A DNA stretch of 64,000 bases from Paraburkholderia podalyriae (lineage in GTDB: Bacteria > Pseudomonadota > Gammaproteobacteria > Burkholderiales > Burkholderiaceae). Of this stretch, positions 58,985 to 64,000 are shown one piece after another (position 1 is the first letter of the stretch; each line of letters starts with the position of its first letter). The notes under the pieces were generated by a model. The model did not search any database and was not told the origin of the DNA. It saw only the letters and a list, made by a program, of their open reading frames with translations. The translations under genes and the position numbers were made by a program. The stretch spans positions 1 through 64,000 of the forward strand of contig NZ_VZQQ01000031.1 in the NCBI RefSeq assembly GCF_014397785.1. Direction: 5' to 3'.

Positions 58985-60556
58985 ATGACTGACGCTCTCG
59001 ACAACCCCGCCGACCAGCCGACCCGCACCAAGGTTTTCGCATTTGCGCTGATGTGCTTGGGCTTTTTCATGGCGACGCTCGATATCCAGATCGTCGCGTC
59101 GTCGCTGCGCGATATCGGTGGCGGGCTGTCCGCGAGCCAGGATGAACTCTCGTGGGTGCAGACCTCATATCTGATCGCGGAGATCATCGTGATTCCGATG
59201 TCGGGGTGGCTCACGCGCGTGTTCTCGACACGGTGGCTCTTCACGTTCTCGGCGTTCGGATTCACCGTGACCAGCATGCTGTGCGGGCTCGCCTGGGACA
59301 TCAACTCGATGATCCTGTTTCGCGGTCTGCAAGGCGCGCTCGGCGCCGCGATGATTCCGACCGTGTTCACGACCGCGTTCGTGCTGTTTCCCGGCAAGCA
59401 GCGCCTGATCGCATCGACGACGATCGGCGCGCTGGCGTCGCTTGCGCCGACGATCGGACCGGTGATCGGCGGCTGGATTACGTCGCAATGGTCATGGCAC
59501 TGGCTGTTCTACCTGAACCTGGTGCCGGGCGTCGCCGTCACGCTGTTGGTGCCGAAATACGTGCATATCGACACGGTCGATCTGTCGCTGCTGAAAAAGG
59601 GCGACTACTTCGGCATCGTGCTGATGTCGGGTTTTCTCGGCTGCCTCGAATACGTGCTGGAAGAAGGGCCGCGCAAGAACTGGTTCGGCGACGACGTGAT
59701 CGTGCTGTGCGCGTGGGTTGCGGCGATCTGCGGGTTTCTGTTCCTCGTGCATGCGTTCACCGCGAAGGAACCGATCGTCGACCTGCGCGCGCTGGCGTTG
59801 CGCAACTTCGGTATCGGCAGTCTGTTGTCGTTCATCACCGGAATCGGGATCTTCTGCACCGTGTTTCTGACACCGGTGTTTCTCGCCCGCGTGCGCGGCT
59901 TCGATTCGCTGCAGATCGGTCTGGCGTTGCTGTCCGTCGGCTGTTTCCAGTTGCTCGCGCTCGCCGCGTACTCGGCGCTCGCGCGCTTCGTCGACATGCG
60001 CATGCTGATGGTGTTCGGACTCGTGCTGTTTGGCGTCGGCTGCTATCTGTACGTGCCGTTGACGAACCAGTGGGGCTGGCAGCAGTTGCTGATTCCGCAA
60101 GCGCTGCGCGGCATTGGACAGCAGTTCTGTATTCCGCCGATCGTCACGATGGCGCTCGGCGCGTTGCCGCCGTCGCGGCTGCGCTCCGCGAGCGGCTTGT
60201 TCAATCTGATGCGCAATCTCGGCGGTGCGATCGGCATCGCGGTCAGCAGCACGATGTTGAACGACCGCCTGAACCTGCATTACGAACGGCTCGACGAACA
60301 TCTGAACGCGGGCCGTCCGGTCGTCGAATCGATCCTGCGGAAACAGGCCGATTATCTGTCGGCAATCGGCGGGGATGTATTGAACGCTGCGAATGCGGGG
60401 CTGGCCGAATTGCACGCGGCATTGATGCGCGAAGCGCTGGTGCTCGCGTTCTCCGACGCCTTTCTGGCGGTTTCGCTGTGCTTCGTGGTCGGTCTGCTGA
60501 GCGTGCTGTTCTCGCGCCCGTTCGGCAACACCGCACCGCCACCCGATGCCCACTAG
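58985..60556 (+). CDS. emrB: EmrB-type MFS drug transporter (DHA2, 14 helices)
   Basis: A 523-residue inner-membrane pump. The family motif ATLDIQIVASSLRDIGGGLSASQDELSWVQTSYLIAEI stands at the start, then RGLQGALGAAMIP, GPVIGGWITSQWSWHWLFYLNLVPG (antiporter motif C region) and NLMRNLGGAIGIAV. It exports hydrophobic or aromatic compounds by proton antiport. It starts 7 bases after emrA and is followed by the outer-membrane channel gene 9 bases later. Confidence 0.92.
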   Translation: MTDALDNPADQPTRTKVFAFALMCLGFFMATLDIQIVASSLRDIGGGLSASQDELSWVQTSYLIAEIIVIPMSGWLTRVFSTRWLFTFSAFGFTVTSMLCGLAWDINSMILFRGLQGALGAAMIPTVFTTAFVLFPGKQRLIASTTIGALASLAPTIGPVIGGWITSQWSWHWLFYLNLVPGVAVTLLVPKYVHIDTVDLSLLKKGDYFGIVLMSGFLGCLEYVLEEGPRKNWFGDDVIVLCAWVAAICGFLFLVHAFTAKEPIVDLRALALRNFGIGSLLSFITGIGIFCTVFLTPVFLARVRGFDSLQIGLALLSVGCFQLLALAAYSALARFVDMRMLMVFGLVLFGVGCYLYVPLTNQWGWQQLLIPQALRGIGQQFCIPPIVTMALGALPPSRLRSASGLFNLMRNLGGAIGIAVSSTMLNDRLNLHYERLDEHLNAGRPVVESILRKQADYLSAIGGDVLNAANAGLAELHAALMREALVLAFSDAFLAVSLCFVVGLLSVLFSRPFGNTAPPPDAH

Positions 60557-60565
60557 GACTCCAAC

Positions 60566-61990
60566 ATGAATCGGATCGTGATGAACTTGATGGCGAGCGC
60601 GGCATTCCTGACGCTCGCGGCCTGCGCGGTGCAACCGGCCACGCACGCGGATTTGCCGCATACGGTGCAGACGCTCGCGCCGGCCGCGTGGAGCGTCGCC
60701 GCGCCGCAGGACAGCGTGAACACCGACGCATGGTGGGCGCAATTCGGCGACCCGGTCATGCATCGACTGATCGAATCGGTGTTGATCGGCAACCTCGACG
60801 TGCAGGCCGCGGCCGAGCGCGTGAAGCAGGCGCAGGACCTGGTGACGCAAGATCGCGCGGCGCTCGTGCCGGAGCTCAATGCGAACGCGGGCGCGTCCAT
60901 CGAGCGGCGCAACACGCCGCCGCCGCTCGGCTATGTGCGGCAGGCCGGTTTCGGCCTGGCCGCGAGCTGGACGCCGGACGTGTTCGGCGGCGAACGTCTC
61001 GCGGTGCTCGTGTCGCAGGCGCAGGTGTCGGGTAGCGTCGCGGCGCTGAACCAGTTGCGGCTCGCGCTCGCCGCGAACACGGCGGCCGCGTATATCGATC
61101 TGCGCTGGGCGCAGGCACAGTTGCAGATCCTCGACGACAACGAGCAGATTCGCAGCCGCGCGCTGAAGCTCACGCAGGAGCGTCTGCATTACGGACTGTC
61201 GACGCAGCTCGACGTCGCCCGCGCGCAGAACCAGTTGCAGGACTTGCAGGCACAGATTCCGCGCATGCAATCGACGGTGCAGCATCAACTGAGTCTGATC
61301 GCCGTGTATTCGGGGCGTACGCCGGAAAGCCTCGATACGCTGCTGCTTGCCGACGCGCGCGAGATTCCGGTGCCGGCGCAAAGCGCGCCGCAGGTGTTGC
61401 CGTCCGATGCGTTGCTGCATCGGCCCGACGTGCGCACCGCTTATGCGCTCGTCGAACAGCGCGCGGCGGAAGTGGGGGTCTCGAAAGCGCAGCGCTATCC
61501 ACAGTTCAAGATCAATCTGACGAATGGGCTGCTTGCGTCGTCGTACCTCGGCTTGCCGACGCTGACCGATAACCTGTTCAGCGCCGCGTTGAACGCGACG
61601 AGCCCGATCTTCAACGCCGGGCGCATCACCGCGAACATCGACGCGAGCGAGAGCCGCATGCGCGAATCGCAGCTCGCTTTGCAGCAGGCGATGTTGCAAG
61701 CGCTGAAGGAGGTGGAGGACAACCGCAGCGATCTGGTCAGCGGCGCGGTGCAGGTGCAGCGTTTGGGTGGTGCGCTCGATGCGTCGAATCATGCGCTGCG
61801 TCTGTCGACCGAGTTATACAAAGGCGGTGCGTCGAGCTTCCTCGATGTGCTCGCCGCGCAGGAAGCGTATCTGCGCGACTCGGAGTCGCTGAATCAGGCC
61901 CGGCGCGAACACGCGCTTTCGGCGATCGCGCTGTACCGTTCGCTGGGTGGTGGGTGGGAGCAGGGGGACACGGTGGCGGCCGGGCAGTGA
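60566..61990 (+). CDS. Outer-membrane efflux lipoprotein (NodT/OprM type)
   Basis: A 474-residue TolC-like channel. It has a type II signal peptide (FLTLAACAVQPAT, lipobox LAAC), then DAWWAQFGDPVMHRLIESVLIGNLDVQAAAERV and two helical repeats, with GLSTQLDVARAQNQLQDLQAQIP and QLALQQAMLQALKEVEDN as typical efflux-protein segments. It completes the tripartite pump with EmrA and EmrB. AGGACT lies upstream of the ATG at 60566. Confidence 0.92.
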   Translation: MNRIVMNLMASAAFLTLAACAVQPATHADLPHTVQTLAPAAWSVAAPQDSVNTDAWWAQFGDPVMHRLIESVLIGNLDVQAAAERVKQAQDLVTQDRAALVPELNANAGASIERRNTPPPLGYVRQAGFGLAASWTPDVFGGERLAVLVSQAQVSGSVAALNQLRLALAANTAAAYIDLRWAQAQLQILDDNEQIRSRALKLTQERLHYGLSTQLDVARAQNQLQDLQAQIPRMQSTVQHQLSLIAVYSGRTPESLDTLLLADAREIPVPAQSAPQVLPSDALLHRPDVRTAYALVEQRAAEVGVSKAQRYPQFKINLTNGLLASSYLGLPTLTDNLFSAALNATSPIFNAGRITANIDASESRMRESQLALQQAMLQALKEVEDNRSDLVSGAVQVQRLGGALDASNHALRLSTELYKGGASSFLDVLAAQEAYLRDSESLNQARREHALSAIALYRSLGGGWEQGDTVAAGQ

Positions 61991-62118
61991 AGCCTCCCCG
62001 GAACCGATCCTCGATCTTTGCTACATTCGTGCACAAGAACCCCACACGCGGCACCATCGGGATGCGTGCACCAGCGACACGCATGATCGGCAAATCGAAA
62101 CCTTTCAAGAGGCTCAAG

Positions 62119-63054
62119 ATGCGAATTCTGGTAGTAGGAGCGGGCGCGGTAGGCGGCTATTTCGGCGGACGTCTGGCGGCGGCGGGGCAGGACGTGACCT
62201 TCCTCGTACGCGCCGGCCGCGCGGAAAAGCTACGGCAGGACGGCCTCGTCATCGACAGCCCGCGCGGCGATCTCAGGTTGCGCGACGTGAAGACGATACT
62301 CGCCGGTGTCGCCGCCGAGCCGTTCGACGTCGTGCTTCTCAGCTGCAAAGCCTACAGTCTCGACGACGCGATCGATTCGTTCACGCCATTCGTCGGCGAG
62401 CAGACGCTGATCCTGCCGATGCTCAACGGCATGCGCCATATCGAGGTGCTGAGCGCACGTTTTGGCAAAGAGCGCGTGCTCGGCGGCCAGTGCGTGATCG
62501 CCGCGACGCTCAATGCCGAGCAGCACGTCGTGCATCTGAACGACATGCATGCGATCACGTTCGGCGAACTGGTGGGCGGCACGTCAGAGCGCACCCAGGC
62601 GATTGCCGATGCGATGTCCGGCGCTAGCTTCGATGTCGCGGTCAGCGACAACATCCTGCTGCGCATGTGGGAAAAGTGGGTGTTCCTCGCCACATTGGCC
62701 GCGAGTACGTGCTTGATGCGCGGTTCGGTCGGCGATATTCTGACTGCGCCCGACGGCAAGCGCGCAATCGAAAATCTGCTCGGCGAATGCCGCGCGGTGG
62801 CCGAGCACAACGGCTTCACGATGGCCGCGGACTTCGACGCGCGCGCCACCCAGGTGCTGCTGACGCCGTCGCCGCTGACCGCGTCGATGCTGCGCGACGT
62901 CGAAAACCGCTCGCACACCGAGGCGGATCATATTCTCGGCGACCTGATCTCGCGCGGTGGCGACGCGCAGAAGAGCGAGCATGACCTGTCGCTGCTGCGC
63001 ATCGCCTATAGTCATCTGAAGACGTACGAAGCGCGCCAGACCCGCACTTCGTGA
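62119..63054 (+). CDS. Ketopantoate reductase-like (ApbA/PanE family) dehydrogenase
   Basis: A 311-residue NADP-dependent reductase fold. It begins MRILVVGAGAVGGYFGGRLAAAGQDVTFLVRA, a classic Rossmann site (GAGAVGG). Further on are LLSCKAYSLDDAI, LPMLNGMRHIEVL (PxxNG motif) and WEKWVFLATLAASTCLMRG (Lys in EKW). PanE makes pantoate for coenzyme A, but many bacteria have several paralogues with other substrates, so the gene symbol is withheld. The ATG at 62119 with AGAGG upstream starts exactly at the Rossmann strand. Confidence 0.85.
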   Translation: MRILVVGAGAVGGYFGGRLAAAGQDVTFLVRAGRAEKLRQDGLVIDSPRGDLRLRDVKTILAGVAAEPFDVVLLSCKAYSLDDAIDSFTPFVGEQTLILPMLNGMRHIEVLSARFGKERVLGGQCVIAATLNAEQHVVHLNDMHAITFGELVGGTSERTQAIADAMSGASFDVAVSDNILLRMWEKWVFLATLAASTCLMRGSVGDILTAPDGKRAIENLLGECRAVAEHNGFTMAADFDARATQVLLTPSPLTASMLRDVENRSHTEADHILGDLISRGGDAQKSEHDLSLLRIAYSHLKTYEARQTRTS

Positions 63055-63141
63055 CGGCTCGCCGGCGCCGGCGCGAACGCGGGGCGGTGGATGGAACGCC
63101 GCGCGCGAGCGTCGCCGCAACCAGACGATCGGAGGTCAAGC

Positions 63142-63441
63142 ATGCCGATACCCACTGGATCGGTGCCCGCGCTCAGCGCCGCTTCCGCGACCGTGTTCTC
63201 GATCGGCATCGTGTTTCTCGGCTACTGGGGCATGTACGAGCCGACCGCGTGGCACAAAGCCGACGTCGTGGTCTTTGTGTTCGCGCTGGCCGGCTTCGCG
63301 TGCCTCGGCCTCGTGCCGTGGATGGCGACGAGTCCCGTCGAGCCGGAGAACAGCGACTCACGCGTGCGCATCGCGCGGCATCTGTTTCTCGCGGGCGTGA
63401 GCGCGATCTGGCTCGCGGTGGCGGTTTCCGTCGTCTTCTGA
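63142..63441 (+). CDS. Small membrane protein of unknown family
   Basis: A 99-residue protein with three hydrophobic segments (ATVFSIGIVFLGYWGMY, VVVFVFALAGFACLGLVPWM, HLFLAGVSAIWLAVAVSVVF). The ATG at 63142 has GGAGGT upstream; an earlier in-frame start at 63091 would add an Arg-rich leader. It stands between the reductase-like gene and a MocR regulator. I recognise no family. Confidence 0.65.
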   Translation: MPIPTGSVPALSAASATVFSIGIVFLGYWGMYEPTAWHKADVVVFVFALAGFACLGLVPWMATSPVEPENSDSRVRIARHLFLAGVSAIWLAVAVSVVF

Positions 63442-63551
63442 CGCCCGCCGAAGCCGCGCGCCGGCGACTCCGGCATCTTCCTGAACGACACCGCAATCCG
63501 GTTCCAGCCGCTGATCGCAACGTTTCGTGGTGATTCGAGGTAACCACCTGA

Positions 63552-64000
63552 ATGGACATTCACATTGCGGTCGAAGGCCATCACGATCTGTCGGGACAGA
63601 TTTATCGGCAGTTGCGCGCGGGCATTCTCGGAGGGCGCCTTGCTGGCGGTACGCGTCTGCCGTCCTCGCGCGATCTCGCGACGCAGCTCGGCGTGTCGCG
63701 CAAGACCACGCTCGACGTATTCGAGCGGCTCCTGTCCGAAGGCTATCTGACCGCCCGCGCCGGTTCGGGCACCTTCGTCGCCGACGGGCTCGAACGGCTA
63801 CCTGCCGAGCGCTCCGCGCACGCGCGCGCGGCAGACCACTCGCGCGAGCGGGCTGCCGCGCAAGCGAAGGCCGCGGCGCGTGCGCAGCCGCTGTGGCAGC
63901 AGATGCCCGACAGCCTGCCGTTGCCGCGGCCGTCGGTGCCGTCGCCGCTCGACTTCGTCGGCGGCGCGACCGACAAGACGCTGTTTCCGTTCGACGTCTG
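63552..64000 (+). CDS. MocR/PdxR-family regulator, N-terminal part (cut by window end)
   Basis: An open frame from the ATG at 63552 to the window end, about 149 residues. Residues ~15-78 are a GntR-type winged helix (SGQIYRQLRAGILGGRLAGGTRLPSSRDLATQLGVSRKTTLDVFERLLSEGYLTARAGSGTFV). An Ala/Arg-rich linker follows, then PLDFVGGATDKTLFPFDV, the beginning of an aminotransferase-like domain. This is the usual MocR layout. GAGGTAACC lies just upstream. Its target is not visible. Confidence 0.85.
   Translation, partial: MDIHIAVEGHHDLSGQIYRQLRAGILGGRLAGGTRLPSSRDLATQLGVSRKTTLDVFERLLSEGYLTARAGSGTFVADGLERLPAERSAHARAADHSRERAAAQAKAAARAQPLWQQMPDSLPLPRPSVPSPLDFVGGATDKTLFPFDV

Noticed and set aside
1-64000. 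CRISPR arrays, tRNA or rRNA genes
   Set aside because: No regularly spaced repeats, cloverleaf sequences or rRNA segments were noticed on reading. A dedicated tRNA or covariance search was not possible here.

Overview
The window is GC-rich (about 64-66% in the core genes), densely coding DNA. The gene content points to a betaproteobacterium of the Burkholderia/Paraburkholderia type: DUF1840, DUF2844 and DUF3443 proteins, a short phasin, a NodT-type efflux lipoprotein, a GlxA-like regulator and omega-amino-acid transaminase next to a MocR regulator. This assignment rests on gene content and base composition only. I found no tRNA, rRNA or CRISPR array.

Region 1 (1-0.9 kb) is accessory: the 3' end of an IS3-family element that has cut a Tlde1-like (DUF2778) toxin gene. 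Region 2 (0.9-16 kb) is a large catabolic locus behind a divergent TetR regulator. It holds a 6-hydroxynicotinate-reductase-like Fe-S protein, a UPF0280 (ApbE-like) protein, two DUF1185 proteins, a branched-chain-type ABC importer with a fused LivH-LivM permease, an enamidase-like amidohydrolase, a NicA/NicB-like molybdenum hydroxylase with three haem-c domains, and the matching binding protein. Together these suggest uptake, hydroxylation, reduction and hydrolytic ring opening of an N-heterocyclic acid such as nicotinate. This is an oxygen-independent 'reductive' route joined to a respiratory-type hydroxylase.

Region 3 (16-20 kb) has a Lys/Ala-rich DUF6496 protein and a class III transaminase/MocR pair with repeated AACTGT operators. 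Region 4 (20-25.5 kb) looks like transferred or decaying DNA. It has an aconitase-type remnant, a HAD-UbiA fusion, a GT-C-like membrane protein and a C5-methyltransferase fragment, with long non-coding gaps. Region 5 (25.5-34 kb) carries a LysE exporter, an orphan glutamate-type binding protein, and a membrane/stress cluster: full-length ClC-CBS, MarR, HPP-CBS, DUF1840, a half-length ClC and UspA, with recurring palindromic operator candidates.

Region 6 (34-40 kb) has a broken TonB receptor, lipoproteins, a phasin, and a DUF2844/DUF3443 pair whose second member shows two aspartic-protease-like D(T/S)GS motifs. Region 7 (39.4-47.8 kb) is a zinc metallopeptidase divergent from a three-gene operon: transglutaminase-DUF2126 amidoligase, permuted ATP-grasp-alpha-E, and a second transglutaminase. 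It is a predicted but uncharacterised peptide-ligase/peptidase system. Region 8 (47.8-52.5 kb) has a LysR, small envelope proteins, a GlxA-type regulator and a tannase remnant. Region 9 (52.5-62 kb) has a TonB-ExbB-ExbD-receptor operon facing a tripartite MFS efflux locus. That efflux locus has two tandem MarR paralogues and three copies of the operator GTGCATAYGCAC. The window ends with a ketopantoate-reductase-like protein, a small membrane protein and the start of another MocR regulator.
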